The position numbers were made by a program, and so were the translations under genes. Source: JADYZU01 sp964540965 (lineage in GTDB: Bacteria; Pseudomonadota; Alphaproteobacteria; Rhodobacterales; Rhodobacteraceae). From it: a DNA stretch of 64,000 nt. Where the stretch lies: the NCBI GenBank assembly GCA_964540965.1, contig CAZIOT010000012.1, positions 62,001 to 126,000 of the forward strand. Direction: 5' to 3'. Below the pieces are notes generated by a model, which was not told the origin of the DNA, made no database searches, and worked only from the letters and a program-made list of their open reading frames with translations. This document shows positions 48,669 to 58,612 of the stretch, piece by piece. Position 1 is the first letter of the stretch; each line of letters begins with the position of its first letter.

Positions 48669-49664
48669 ATGTCATTCGCCAAGGCCGCCGATCTGCTGCG
48701 TCTGGCCGAGATGGCGACAGCGCGTTACGCCGGCGTCAGCCTGACCGATGTCAAGGCCGAATTCGGCGTCGACCGCCGCACCGCGCAGCGCATGACCCGT
48801 GCGCTCGAGGACCTGTTCCACGGCTGCACCACCGGCACCGACGACAGCCGCCGCAAGTTCTGGAAATTGAACGCCGCCGACCAGCGGCTGATGCTGGCGC
48901 AGGGCCTGCGCGACAGCGAGCTGTCGGCGCTGGAACTGGCGATCCGCCGCGCCGAACGCGATGGCGTCAGCCACGAGGTCCGCGCCCTGTCGGGCCTGCG
49001 CGACCGGCTTCTTGCCGCGATGCCCGGCAGCCTTGCCCGACGGGCCGAGGCTGATGCCGAAGCGGTGCTCGAGGCCTATGGATTTGCCTCGCGCCCCGGC
49101 CCCGCCGTGCGTGGTTCGGCGCAGCTTCTGGGCACAGTCGCCGCGGCGCTGAAGGGGCCGCATGTCCTGACCGTGACCTATGTCGGCGGCCGCGATCCGG
49201 CACGCGAAAGGCGGCTTGAACCGCATGGCCTGCTCATCGGCACCCGCCGCTATCTGGTCGCGCGCGAGGCGGGGACCGCCGGCCGGATGCAGCATTTCCG
49301 CCTTGACCGCATCACCGCCGCCCGGATCGAGGCGCAGAGTTTCGCCCGCGATCCCTGCTTTGACCTGGCCACCCATGCCGCCCGCGCCTTTGGCAGCTAT
49401 CACGACGACCGCGAATATGGCGAGGTGGTCTGGCGTTTCGCCCCAGATGTCGCCGCCGCCGCGCGCGAGTTCCGCTTTCACCCGTTGCAGGAGGCGACCC
49501 AGGACGAGGACGGCAGCCTGACCGTGCGCTTTCATGCCGCGGGGCATCTGGAAATGGCCTGGCATCTGTATCAATGGGGCGACAAGGTGCAGGTTCTGGC
49601 GCCCGAGGCGCTGCGGCAGTTGGTCGAACGCCACCGCCGCAGCGATTTTCCCGCGCTGCCGTAA
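48669..49664 (+). CDS. WYL-domain transcriptional regulator
   Basis: A 331-residue regulator. The N-terminal helix-turn-helix is DVKAEFGVDRRTAQRMTRAL, a DeoR-like winged helix. The WYL-type domain follows (about 145-215; HVLTVTYVGGRD, LEPHGLLIGTRRYLVARE, in which the motif is RYL), then the C-terminal WCX region. WYL domains bind nucleic-acid or nucleotide ligands and often control DNA-damage or defence genes. The next genes, sbcD and sbcC, begin 66 bases after it on the same strand, so a shared transcript is possible. Confidence 0.88.
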   Translation: MSFAKAADLLRLAEMATARYAGVSLTDVKAEFGVDRRTAQRMTRALEDLFHGCTTGTDDSRRKFWKLNAADQRLMLAQGLRDSELSALELAIRRAERDGVSHEVRALSGLRDRLLAAMPGSLARRAEADAEAVLEAYGFASRPGPAVRGSAQLLGTVAAALKGPHVLTVTYVGGRDPARERRLEPHGLLIGTRRYLVAREAGTAGRMQHFRLDRITAARIEAQSFARDPCFDLATHAARAFGSYHDDREYGEVVWRFAPDVAAAAREFRFHPLQEATQDEDGSLTVRFHAAGHLEMAWHLYQWGDKVQVLAPEALRQLVERHRRSDFPALP

Positions 49665-49730
49665 GGGCGACAGGACTTGTCACCCCCGGCAGGCAAAACA
49701 GACGCCGATCTCCAGCGAAAGGCCCCGTCC

Positions 49731-50948
49731 ATGCGCATCATCCACACCGCCGACTGGCATATCGGCCAGACGCTGAACGGCTGGCCGCGCGACCGCGAAC
49801 ATGCGGCCTTCCTCGACAGCCTGCGTGAGATCATCGTGGCGCAGGATGCCGACGCGCTGATCGTCGCCGGCGATGTGTTCGACGGCATCAACCCCTCGGG
49901 CGAGGCGCAGCGGCTGCTGTATGGCGCGCTTGCCGGCTTTGTCCGGGCGCGGCCCGGCCTGCAGATCATCCTGACCGCCGGCAACCACGACCCGGCGCAA
50001 CGGCTCGAGGCGCCCGAGGCGGTGCTGGCCGAACTGGGGGTGCATGTGCTGGGCACGCTTGGCCGCGATGCGGCGGGCGTCAGCCTTGACCGCCACCTTC
50101 TGCCGCTGCGCGACCGCAGCGGGGCGGTGCGCGCCCATGCCCTTGCGCTGCCCTTCCTGCGGCAGGCCGACCTGCCCGGCCTGACCTTCGGGGCCGAGGA
50201 CGCGGGCACCTCGGCCGTCGTCACCGCCACCCGCCAGCTGATCGGCGCGGCGGCGCAGGCCGCGGCGGCGCGGGCCGGCGGCCTGCCCTTGATCGGCATC
50301 GCCCATCTGACCGTCGCCGGCGCGCTGGAAAGCGAGGGGGCCGAGCGGCGGATCCTGATCGGCGGCGAACATGCGGTGCCGCCCGACCTGTTCCCGGCGG
50401 ACCTGACCTATGTCGCGCTGGGCCACCTGCACCGGCCGCAGACCATCGCCGGCCGGCTGCGCTATGCCGGATCGCCGTTTCCGCTGTCGGCCACGGAAAT
50501 CGGCCATGACCACGGCGTCACCCTGATCGAGATCGGCAAGACGCTCAGCCACCGCCACATCCCCCTGCCCCGCCCGGTGCCGGTGCTGCGCCTGCCCGCA
50601 ACCGGCGCCGCGCCGATCGCGTCCATTGCTGCGGCTCTTGCCGCCCTTGCCCTGCCCGAGGCGGACCCCGAGGCGCGGCCCTTCCTCTATGTCTCGCTCG
50701 CGCTTGACCGGCCCCTGGCCGCGCTGCGTGCCGAGGCCGAGGCCCTGATCGACCGCCATCCGGTGCGGCTGGCCGGATTGCAGGTCGCCCGGCCCGAGGC
50801 CGAGGCCGCCGCCGAGGCGGCGCCGCCGGTGGCGCTGGCCGAGATCTCGGAGGAGGACCTGTTCCGCGCGGCCTTTGCCGAGGCCAACGGCACCCTGCCC
50901 GAGGCCCGCCACCTTGCCGCCTTCCGCGACGTCCTGGCCGAGGTCTGA
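49731..50948 (+). CDS. sbcD: SbcCD exonuclease, nuclease subunit SbcD
   Basis: A 405-residue Mre11-family nuclease. The metal-binding motifs are IHTADWHIGQ (Asp8, His10), IVAGDVFDG, TAGNHDPA and YVALGHLHRPQ. The SbcD capping domain follows. With SbcC it cleaves DNA hairpins and protein-blocked ends during replication and repair. The ATG at 49731 gives the usual N-terminus MRIIHTADWHIG. It is 3 bases upstream of sbcC. Confidence 0.95.
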   Translation: MRIIHTADWHIGQTLNGWPRDREHAAFLDSLREIIVAQDADALIVAGDVFDGINPSGEAQRLLYGALAGFVRARPGLQIILTAGNHDPAQRLEAPEAVLAELGVHVLGTLGRDAAGVSLDRHLLPLRDRSGAVRAHALALPFLRQADLPGLTFGAEDAGTSAVVTATRQLIGAAAQAAAARAGGLPLIGIAHLTVAGALESEGAERRILIGGEHAVPPDLFPADLTYVALGHLHRPQTIAGRLRYAGSPFPLSATEIGHDHGVTLIEIGKTLSHRHIPLPRPVPVLRLPATGAAPIASIAAALAALALPEADPEARPFLYVSLALDRPLAALRAEAEALIDRHPVRLAGLQVARPEAEAAAEAAPPVALAEISEEDLFRAAFAEANGTLPEARHLAAFRDVLAEV

Positions 50949-50951
50949 GCC

Positions 50952-53900
50952 ATGCGCATCCTGTCCATTGCCGGCCAGAACCTTGCCAGCCTTGCCGAAC
51001 GTTTCGAGATCGACTTTGCCGCGGCGCCGCTTTCCGGCGCCGGACTTTTCGCCATCACGGGCGAGACCGGGGCGGGCAAGTCGTCGGTCCTCGATGCCAT
51101 GTGCCTTGCGCTTTACGGCGATGCGCCGCGGCTGGCGCAGGGCGTCGCCTCGGACAAGGTGCCCGATCCGGCCGGCGACCAGATCAACGCGCATGACCCG
51201 CGGTCGATGCTGCGGCGGGGGGCGGCGACCGGCTGGGCCAAAGTGCGCTTCACCGGCAGCGACGGCGAGGATTACGAGGCCGGCTGGACCGCCCGCCGCG
51301 CCCGCGACCGCGCCGACGGCAGGCTGCAACAGGCGGGCCGGTCGCTCGTGCGGCTGTCGGATGGCGCCTCATGGGGACAGGCGACCGATGTGGATGCGCG
51401 GATCGTCGCGCTGACCGGCCTGTCCTATGCCGAATTCCGCCGCACCGTCCTGCTGGCGCAGGGCGATTTCGACGCCTTCCTGCGCGCCGATACCAACGAA
51501 CGCGCGGCGCTGCTGGAAAAGATCACCGGCACCGGACGTTACCGCCGCATCTCGGTCGCGGTGCGCGCCCGGCATGACGCAGCCACGAACGACCGCGACG
51601 GGCTGCTGCTGCGCCGCGGCGAACACCGGCTGATGCCCGAGGACGAGCGGCTGGGCCGGCAGGAAGAACAGGCGGCGCTGCACGCCCGTCTTGGGGAAAC
51701 CGCCGCCCGGCGCGCGGCACTGGCCGCTGCCCGCGCCCTGCACGGCGCCCATGCCACGGCAGCGGCCCGGCTGGCCGAGGCCGAGGCCGCCGCGACCCGG
51801 GCCCGCACTGACAGCGCCGGTGCCGGCGCGGATCGCGACCGGCTGGCGCTGCACGACCGCGCCGAACCCTTGCGCGCCGGCTGGCAGGCCGCCGACAACG
51901 CGGCGCGGCAGGCAGTGGCCGCCGGGGCGGCGCGCGAGCGCGCCGAGATTGCCGTCGCCGCCGCCGAAACCGCGGCCACGGCCGCGGGCGCCGGTGCGGC
52001 CGCCGCGCAGGCGGCGCATGACGCCGCCGAGGCCGGGTTCAAGGATTATGCCCCTTTGTGGGACCGCGCCGCCGACCTCGACAGCCAGATCCGGCAGGCG
52101 GGCGTGCTGACCGCACAGGCGGAAGCGGCCGCGAAAACCGCCGGCGATACCGCCACCGAGGCCGCCGCGCGCCACGCCGCTCTTGCCGCGCAAGAAGCCC
52201 AGGCCCGCACCGCCGCCGACACCGCGACAACCGATCTGGCGCGGCTCGCCGCCGCCCTGCCGCTGGCCGACCGCTGGGACGAGGCGCAGCGCGCCCTGCG
52301 CGCGCGGGACGCGGCAGGGGCCGAACGGACCACGGCCGAGGCGCGCGCGGCAGAACAGGAACAGGCCGCCGCAGAGGTGGAAACCGCGCTGGAAGGGCTG
52401 GATGACGAGGACAGCGCCGACCGGGAGAACCGCGAGCGGATCCTGTCGGACCTGCAGGGTCTGACGGCCGCCCGCGATACGCTCGACACCACCCGGCCGC
52501 AGGCGCGGCTGGCGGCGGTGACGCAACTGGCCGACCGGCTGGGCGAACTTGACCGCGCGGCCGAGGCCTGGGGCGATGCGGTCGCAGGGCAGGACGCCGC
52601 CGCCGGTCTTGTCGCAGAAGCGGAGACAAGGGCCGCCGCCGCGGGCGCCGAAGGCGATGCCTTTCGCAGCGCCGCCGCCATGGCCGAGGCGCAGGTCGCC
52701 GCCCTGAGCGCGCCGGCGGAACGCGCCGGCCTTGCGGTGTCCGACATGGCCCGCCACCTGCGGCAAAGCCTTGCCGCCGGAGAGCCCTGCCCGGTCTGCG
52801 GCGCGACCGACCATCCCGCCGCCGATGCCGCTTTGGCCGCCATCGCCGCCAGCCTGCGCGCCGATCTTGACACCGCGCGCGAAACGGCCCGGACGGCGCA
52901 GGCCGGGGCACTCGCAGCCGGCCTGACCGCCGCCCGCGCCACCGCCGCCCGCGACGCCGCCCTGCGCGAGGCGGAAACGGCGGCGGCGCAGGCCCGCACG
53001 GCCCTTGACCGCTGGACCAAAGCCCTGCCCGCCGCCCGCGCGCTCGACGGTTGCCCGTTGCTGCCCGACCGGCCCGAACGCCTGCCAAAGGCGCTGGATC
53101 AGGTCGCCGCCCTGCGCAACGCCGCCGCAGACGACCTTGACCGGCTTGACGGATTGCGCCGGCAGATCAGCGCGCTGGATGGCGACCGCGACGGGCTGAC
53201 CCGGCGCATCGACGCGCGCGGCGCTGACCGGAACGGGCTGACAGAGCGGCTGGCCGACCACCGGCGGCAGGCGCTGCTTGCCCGCGGCAGCGTCGCCGAA
53301 CAGGACCGCCGGCTGGCCGAGGCGGCGGCGATCCTGTCGCCGCTGCTGGACCCGCTCGACCCCGCCGCCGATCCCGCCGCGCTGGTGGCCGCCGTTGCCG
53401 ACGCCCGTTCCCGCGCCGCCACGGCCGCCGCTTTGCTGGCCGACCTTGCCCCGCGGCTGGCCACCGCCGCCGAAAGCGACCGGCAGGCGGCGGTCCAGGC
53501 CGCGAACCTTGCCAACCTTGCCCGGACCCGGCAGGACGAAGCCGCGATGCTGCAGAGCGACCGCGCCGGCCTCCTGGGCGGCGAGGCGACCGAAAGCCAC
53601 CGGACCCGGATCAACGCCCAGCGCCTTGCTGCGCAAACCGCCGCCGTCGCCGCCCGCGATGCGGATGCCGAGGCGCGGCGCGCCCTGGCCGAAGTCCTGG
53701 GCCGGGTGGCCGCCGCGCGGACCGAGGCGGAAACCGCCGTGGCGGCGCTGGCCGGGGCCGACGCTCGCCTGACCGCCGATTGCCGCGACGCGGGGCTGGA
53801 TCCCGCCGCGCTCGCCCCGCTTCTCTCGACGCCGCGCGGCGAAATCGACGCCCAGCGCCTGCGGCTGCGCGCGCTCGACAATGCCCTGACCGCGGCCGAA

Positions 53901-54626
53901 GCCGCCCTGGCCCAGCGCGCCGCCGACCTTGCCGCCGCCACTGCCGCCCTGCCGGCGGAGAGCGCCGCGACGCTCGACACCGCCCTGGCCGAGGCCGACC
54001 GCGACAGCCAGACCGGCCAGCAGCGCCTTGGCGCCATCGCCACCGAACTGGCCGAAGACGACCGCCGCCGCGCCCTTCTGGCAGACCTCGAGACCGCAAT
54101 CGCCGCGGCCGAGGCCGATCTGGCGGTGTGGAAGGCGGTCGACGCCGCCGTGGGTTCGGCCAATGGCGACCGTTTTGCCCGGATCGCGCAGCGGGTGACG
54201 CTGGATGTGCTGGTCGACAGCGCCAACCACCATCTTGCCGACCTCAACCCGCGCTACCGCCTGCGCCGGGCCGAAGGCCTGTCGCTGCAGGTCGAGGATC
54301 GCGACATGGGCAACGAGCCGCGCGCCACCCGCAGCCTGTCGGGCGGCGAGCGGTTCCTCGTCTCGCTGGCGCTGGCGCTGGCCCTGTCGCGGATGGGCGG
54401 GCGCGGCGGGCTGGCCGGGATGCTGTTCATCGACGAAGGCTTTGGTGCGCTTGACGCCGAAAGCCTTGACCTGGCCATAGACGCGCTGGAACGGCTGCAA
54501 TCGCAGGGCCGCAGCGTCGGCGTCATCAGCCATGTCGAGGCGATGAAGGACCGCATTCCGGTGCGGATCCGGGTGCAGAAACAGGGCGGCGGTCGCAGCG
54601 TGGTGAGGGTCGAAGGGTCGGGCTGA
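50952..54626 (+). CDS. sbcC: SbcCD exonuclease, ATPase subunit SbcC
   Basis: A 1224-residue Rad50-like SMC ATPase. Walker A is GETGAGKSS at 37-45, the zinc hook CPVC is at about 613 in the middle of two long coiled coils, the ABC signature LSGGERF and Walker B LFIDEGFGALD lie near the C-terminus. The coiled coils are Ala-rich, as expected in this genome. It tethers and regulates SbcD. Confidence 0.95.
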   Translation: MRILSIAGQNLASLAERFEIDFAAAPLSGAGLFAITGETGAGKSSVLDAMCLALYGDAPRLAQGVASDKVPDPAGDQINAHDPRSMLRRGAATGWAKVRFTGSDGEDYEAGWTARRARDRADGRLQQAGRSLVRLSDGASWGQATDVDARIVALTGLSYAEFRRTVLLAQGDFDAFLRADTNERAALLEKITGTGRYRRISVAVRARHDAATNDRDGLLLRRGEHRLMPEDERLGRQEEQAALHARLGETAARRAALAAARALHGAHATAAARLAEAEAAATRARTDSAGAGADRDRLALHDRAEPLRAGWQAADNAARQAVAAGAARERAEIAVAAAETAATAAGAGAAAAQAAHDAAEAGFKDYAPLWDRAADLDSQIRQAGVLTAQAEAAAKTAGDTATEAAARHAALAAQEAQARTAADTATTDLARLAAALPLADRWDEAQRALRARDAAGAERTTAEARAAEQEQAAAEVETALEGLDDEDSADRENRERILSDLQGLTAARDTLDTTRPQARLAAVTQLADRLGELDRAAEAWGDAVAGQDAAAGLVAEAETRAAAAGAEGDAFRSAAAMAEAQVAALSAPAERAGLAVSDMARHLRQSLAAGEPCPVCGATDHPAADAALAAIAASLRADLDTARETARTAQAGALAAGLTAARATAARDAALREAETAAAQARTALDRWTKALPAARALDGCPLLPDRPERLPKALDQVAALRNAAADDLDRLDGLRRQISALDGDRDGLTRRIDARGADRNGLTERLADHRRQALLARGSVAEQDRRLAEAAAILSPLLDPLDPAADPAALVAAVADARSRAATAAALLADLAPRLATAAESDRQAAVQAANLANLARTRQDEAAMLQSDRAGLLGGEATESHRTRINAQRLAAQTAAVAARDADAEARRALAEVLGRVAAARTEAETAVAALAGADARLTADCRDAGLDPAALAPLLSTPRGEIDAQRLRLRALDNALTAAEAALAQRAADLAAATAALPAESAATLDTALAEADRDSQTGQQRLGAIATELAEDDRRRALLADLETAIAAAEADLAVWKAVDAAVGSANGDRFARIAQRVTLDVLVDSANHHLADLNPRYRLRRAEGLSLQVEDRDMGNEPRATRSLSGGERFLVSLALALALSRMGGRGGLAGMLFIDEGFGALDAESLDLAIDALERLQSQGRSVGVISHVEAMKDRIPVRIRVQKQGGGRSVVRVEGSG

Positions 54627-54674
54627 CCGAAATTCGCGAATTTCGGTAGTGCTTTGAAAATTCGCGAATTTTCA
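54627..54674. terminator. Two palindromes with a shared ATTCGCGAAT core between convergent genes
   Basis: CCGAAATTCGCGAATTTCGG (54627-54646) and TGAAAATTCGCGAATTTTCA (54655-54674) start right after the sbcC stop and precede the convergent aldo/keto reductase stop. They have the same core and AT-rich flanks, so they can terminate in both directions. Confidence 0.65.
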
Positions 54675-54680
54675 GGCCGG

Positions 54681-55607
54681 TCAGGGCACGACGTGCCCCG
54701 CCGCGCGGAACAGGCGATACCAGTCCTCGCGCGAGAGGGTGACATCGGCGCCGGCCACTGCCTCGCGCACCCGCGCAGGGGTCGTGGTGCCCAGCACCAC
54801 CTGCATCTGCGCCGGATGCCTTGTGATCCAGGCCACCGCGATGCCGGTCGGCGTCACGCCATGGGCCGAGGCGATCTCGTCCAGTGCGGCGTTCAGGTCG
54901 GGCAGGTCCGGGTCGCCGATGAACGGGCCGTCGAACCATTTCTTCTGGAACGGCGACCACGCCTGAAGGGTGATCCTTTCCTTCCGCGACCAGTCGAGCA
55001 GGCCTAGCGTGCGGTCGATGGACTGGTCCAGCCCGTCCATGTTCAGCGCCACGCCCTGCGCGATCAGGTTGGCATGGGTGATCGACAGTTGCACCTGATT
55101 GACGACGAAAGGCTGGGTGACGGCGGTGCGCAAAAGCTCGATCTGGCCGGGCGAATGGTTCGAGACGCCGAAATGGCGGACCTTGCCGGCGGCGGCGAGG
55201 GTGTCAAAGGCCGCGGCGACCTCCTCGGGTTCGACCAGCGCATCGGGGCGGTGCAGCAGCAGGATGTCGATGTAATCGGTGCGCAGCGCCTTGAGCGAGC
55301 CATCGACGGATCGCAGGATATGTTCCTTCGAGAAATCGAAATATCCCTTGCGGATGCCGCACTTGGTCTGGATCACGATCTTTTCGCGCGCCGCAGGGGT
55401 CAGCGCCATCGCCGCCCCGAACCGATCCTCGCAATGATGCACCGTGCCGCCGTAGATGTCGGCATGGTCGATCATGTTGACCCCGGCCTCGACGGCCGTG
55501 CCGACCAGCGCGCGGATTTCGGCATCGCTCATCGTGCCGATCCGCATAAGGCCCAGGATCACCGGCGACACATTCAGGCCAGCATGGGGAATGGTCTGCA
55601 GTTTCAT
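54681..55607 (-). CDS. Aldo/keto reductase (YdhF-like)
   Basis: A 308-residue TIM-barrel oxidoreductase. The catalytic set is visible: DHADIYGG with the active-site Tyr, VIQTKCGI with the Lys, and RHFGVSNHSP near the cofactor site. The late segment PAQMQVVLGTTTPARV binds NADPH. ATG 55607 has GGGAGG 5 bases upstream and is preferred over GTG 55613. The motif pattern is closest to E. coli YdhF. Confidence 0.88.
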   Translation of the reverse strand: MKLQTIPHAGLNVSPVILGLMRIGTMSDAEIRALVGTAVEAGVNMIDHADIYGGTVHHCEDRFGAAMALTPAAREKIVIQTKCGIRKGYFDFSKEHILRSVDGSLKALRTDYIDILLLHRPDALVEPEEVAAAFDTLAAAGKVRHFGVSNHSPGQIELLRTAVTQPFVVNQVQLSITHANLIAQGVALNMDGLDQSIDRTLGLLDWSRKERITLQAWSPFQKKWFDGPFIGDPDLPDLNAALDEIASAHGVTPTGIAVAWITRHPAQMQVVLGTTTPARVREAVAGADVTLSREDWYRLFRAAGHVVP

Positions 55608-55676
55608 CGGCACCTCCCGGGCGGTTTCCCCGAGCTAAGGCCGGATCGGCCGCAGGGGCAAGCGGGATGCGAAAAT

Positions 55677-55773
55677 GCCCGGCGGTTGCCCGCCGGGCGT
55701 TGGGCTTTTGGCGCGGGGATCACGGGTTTGCACCCACGCCACGCAAACTCGGGCGTGGCGCGGGTGAAACCCG
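55677..55773. terminator. Two hairpins downstream of the aldehyde dehydrogenase gene
   Basis: The first on the minus strand (55723-55773) pairs CGGGTTT...AAACCCG around a further inner stem, right after the stop. The second (55677-55698) is GCCCGGCGG-TTGC-CCGCCGGGC followed on the minus strand by ATTTTCGC, an intrinsic terminator. Confidence 0.65.
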
Positions 55774-55780
55774 CGACTGC

Positions 55781-57298
55781 TCAGAAGAACCCGAGCTTCT
55801 TTGGCGAATAGCTGACCAGCAGGTTCTTCGTTTCCTGATAATGGTCCAGCATCATCTTGTGGGTCTCGCGTCCGATGCCCGACTGCTTGTAGCCGCCGAA
55901 CGCCGCCCCGGCCGGATAGGCGTGGTAGCAGTTGGTCCAGACCCGCCCCGCCTCGATCGCGCGGCCGGCGCGGTAGGCGGTGTTCATGTCGCGGCTCCAC
56001 ACCCCGGCGCCCAGGCCGAAAACGGTGTCGTTGGCGATCTCGATGGCCTCGTCCAGCGTCTTGAAGGTCGTCACCGACACGACCGGGCCAAAGATTTCCT
56101 CCTGGAACACCCGCATGTTGTTGGTGCCCTCGAACACCGTCGGCTTGATGTAGAAGCCGTTGTTCAGGTCGCCGCCGAACTTGTTCGCGGCCCCGCCGGT
56201 CAGGACCTTGGCGCCTTCGTTCACCCCGATCTCGAGATAGCGGAGGATCTTGTCGTATTGCTCCTGGCTGGCCTGCGCGCCGATCATCGTGCCGGTGGCG
56301 CGGGGGTCGCCGGCGGCAATCGCCTCGACCCGCTTGATGGCGCGTTCCATGAAGCGGTCATAGATCGATTCCTGAACCAGCGCGCGCGACGGGCAGGTGC
56401 AGACCTCGCCCTGGTTCAGCGCGAACATGGCGAAACCTTCCATCGCCTTGTCGAGGTAATCGTCATCCTCGTTCATCACATCGGCAAAGAAGATGTTGGG
56501 CGACTTGCCGCCCAGTTCCAGCGTGATGTTGGTCAGGTTGTCGGCCGCGGCCTTCATGATCATCTTGCCGACCGGGGTGGACCCGGTGAAGGCGATCTTG
56601 GCGATACGCGGGCTGGCGGCAAGCGCAGCGCCCGCTTCCTCGCCGATGCCGTTGACGATGTTCAGCACGCCCGGCGGCAGCAGATCCTCGAAGAACTGCA
56701 CGGCGTAGAGCAGGCTGGCCGGGGTCTGTTCGGCGGGCTTGAGCACCACGCAATTGCCCGCGGCCAGCGCCGGGGCCAGCTTCCACGCCGCCATCAGGAT
56801 CGGAAAGTTCCACGGGATGATCTGACCGACAACGCCCAAGGGTTCGTGGAAATGATAGGCGACGGTATCGTTGTCGATCTGGCCGATGGACCCTTCCTGC
56901 GCCCGGATCGCCCCGGCAAAATAGCGGAAATGGTCGATGGTCAGGGGAATGTCCGCCGCCATCGTCTCGCGCAGCGGCTTGCCGTTGTCCCAGGTCTCGG
57001 CCAGCGCCACAGCCTCGAGGTTCTGCTCGATGCGGTCGGCGATCTTCAAGAGGATGTTCGACCGTTCGGTGATGCTGGTCGCGGCCCATTTGCGGCGGGC
57101 GGCATGGGCGGCGTCAAGCGCGGCCTCGATGTCGGCGGCATCAGAGCGGGCGACTTCGCAGACCACCTGCCCGGTCACGGGCGAGATGTTCTGCATGTAG
57201 CGCCCGTTCTTCGGCGCCACCCACTGGCCGCCGATAAAATTGTCGTAGCGGTTCTTGAACGGCGAAGTCATCGCCGAAAGGGATTCCATCTTGGTCAT
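55781..57298 (-). CDS. NAD-dependent aldehyde dehydrogenase (ExaC/AldB-like)
   Basis: A 505-residue ALDH. The catalytic Glu is in LELGGKSPNIFF and the catalytic Cys in FNQGEVCTCPSR, a pattern typical of acetaldehyde dehydrogenases of the ExaC/AldB group. The NAD-binding FTGSTPVGK and the C-terminal YPAGAAFGGYKQSGIGRE are intact. The ATG follows GAGGAGGAGAACC. An AcoR-like regulator is encoded upstream on the same strand, which suggests induction by an alcohol, aldehyde or acetoin. Confidence 0.92.
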   Translation of the reverse strand: MTKMESLSAMTSPFKNRYDNFIGGQWVAPKNGRYMQNISPVTGQVVCEVARSDAADIEAALDAAHAARRKWAATSITERSNILLKIADRIEQNLEAVALAETWDNGKPLRETMAADIPLTIDHFRYFAGAIRAQEGSIGQIDNDTVAYHFHEPLGVVGQIIPWNFPILMAAWKLAPALAAGNCVVLKPAEQTPASLLYAVQFFEDLLPPGVLNIVNGIGEEAGAALAASPRIAKIAFTGSTPVGKMIMKAAADNLTNITLELGGKSPNIFFADVMNEDDDYLDKAMEGFAMFALNQGEVCTCPSRALVQESIYDRFMERAIKRVEAIAAGDPRATGTMIGAQASQEQYDKILRYLEIGVNEGAKVLTGGAANKFGGDLNNGFYIKPTVFEGTNNMRVFQEEIFGPVVSVTTFKTLDEAIEIANDTVFGLGAGVWSRDMNTAYRAGRAIEAGRVWTNCYHAYPAGAAFGGYKQSGIGRETHKMMLDHYQETKNLLVSYSPKKLGFF

Positions 57299-57466
57299 CT
57301 GGTTCTCCTCCTCGGGCCGCCTCCCTGCGGCCGATGAAAAGAGAGTGACCGCGGTCCCGGCGGGAATCACCCATGCTGCGGATGCAGCAAAGGCCGATGT
57401 GTCTCAGGATTGAGACAGGTCGGGGCGGATTCGTGGTCCGGGCGAAGGGCGCGGCGGCGCCGGCGG

Positions 57467-58426
57467 TCAGTCGTGGGGCTCAGCCACGCCACGGCCCAGC
57501 TTGCGATGCAACGTCGCCCGCGACACGCCCAGCGCGCGCGCCGCCGCGCTGACATTCCCCCCGGCGCGGGCAAGGGCGCGGGTCAGGACGGCGCGTTCGC
57601 CGTCCTCGGGGTGTTCGTGGGCGTCCAGGCCCAGAAGGTCGGCCACCGGGCGCGGCGCGCGGGCAAGGTCGCCCGACAGGCCCAGATGCTGGCGCGCGGC
57701 GCGGGTGGCGCCGACGACCAGATCGTCGGCATCGACGGCAAGCAGCGCGCCCAGCCCGCGGTCGATCCCCGGCACCAGCACCATGCGGGCGCGGTGAAAG
57801 CGGGCGTGGAACAGGTCGGCCTCGATCCGGCGCGCGGCCTCGGTCACCGCATGGCTGACAAGGCCGGCAATCGCCTCGCCCAGATCGCTGCGGACGGTCG
57901 AGACATCCAGCACGGCGACAAGATCGCCGCTTGCGTCATGCACCGGGGCCGAGGCGCAGGTCAGGCCGATATTGGCGGCAAGGAAGTGCTGGTCGCGGTG
58001 GATCACCACCGGCCGCCCTTCGGCAAGGCAGGTGCCGATGCCGTTGGTGCCCGCCGCGGCCTCGGACCAGATGGTGCCGGTCCACAGGCCGGCGCCTTCG
58101 AAATCGCGGTCCTCGGACGCCTTGCCGAACCGTTCGACCGGGATGCCCTGCGTATCGGCCAGAAGCACGCTGGCACCGAAACCGCCGACCGCCTGGAACA
58201 GCCGCTCCATCGTCGGGCGGGCGGCCAGCGTCACCGGCTCCATCCGTTCGCGCAGGGCGGCGATCTCGGGGGCGGTCAGCCGGTCCTCGCGCGGGCCGCG
58301 GGCGGGATCAAGGCCATGGACCTGCGCCGACCGCGCCCATGAGGCGACTACGGCAGACCGTGCCGCCTGTCCGGCGGCCAGCGCGGCGGCAACCGCCGCC
58401 TCGTGTTCACGTGTCTGTCGTCCCAT
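57467..58426 (-). CDS. AcoR-like GAF/Fis transcriptional regulator without AAA+ domain
   Basis: A 319-residue regulator. It has the N-terminal GAF sensory domain of AcoR-type activators (ERFGKASEDRDFEGAGLWTG; WSEAAAGTNGIGTCLAEGRP; HRDQHFLAANIGLTCASAPV) and the C-terminal Fis helix-turn-helix (SAAARALGVSRATLHRKL). The sigma-54-interacting AAA+ domain (GAFTGA) is missing, so it cannot act as a normal bacterial enhancer-binding protein and probably works with sigma-70. It lies 168 bases upstream of the aldehyde dehydrogenase gene, its probable target. GGGGGG precedes the ATG. Confidence 0.82.
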   Translation of the reverse strand: MGRQTREHEAAVAAALAAGQAARSAVVASWARSAQVHGLDPARGPREDRLTAPEIAALRERMEPVTLAARPTMERLFQAVGGFGASVLLADTQGIPVERFGKASEDRDFEGAGLWTGTIWSEAAAGTNGIGTCLAEGRPVVIHRDQHFLAANIGLTCASAPVHDASGDLVAVLDVSTVRSDLGEAIAGLVSHAVTEAARRIEADLFHARFHRARMVLVPGIDRGLGALLAVDADDLVVGATRAARQHLGLSGDLARAPRPVADLLGLDAHEHPEDGERAVLTRALARAGGNVSAAARALGVSRATLHRKLGRGVAEPHD

Positions 58427-58612
58427 GCGGTTCCCCCCGCCGGTGGGCCGGTGACGGCCCGTCGTCCGACCGCGTGATCTTAGACCCCTCCGGCGCAGCG
58501 CGGCAAGGAAAGATCGCGCGGCGGTTGCGGTCCCGGCGCAGCGACGGGGCTGGCTGCCCCCTTGCGCAGCGGCGGACAGCGGGGGACAGTCGGCACGACA
58601 AGGGGGAACGCG

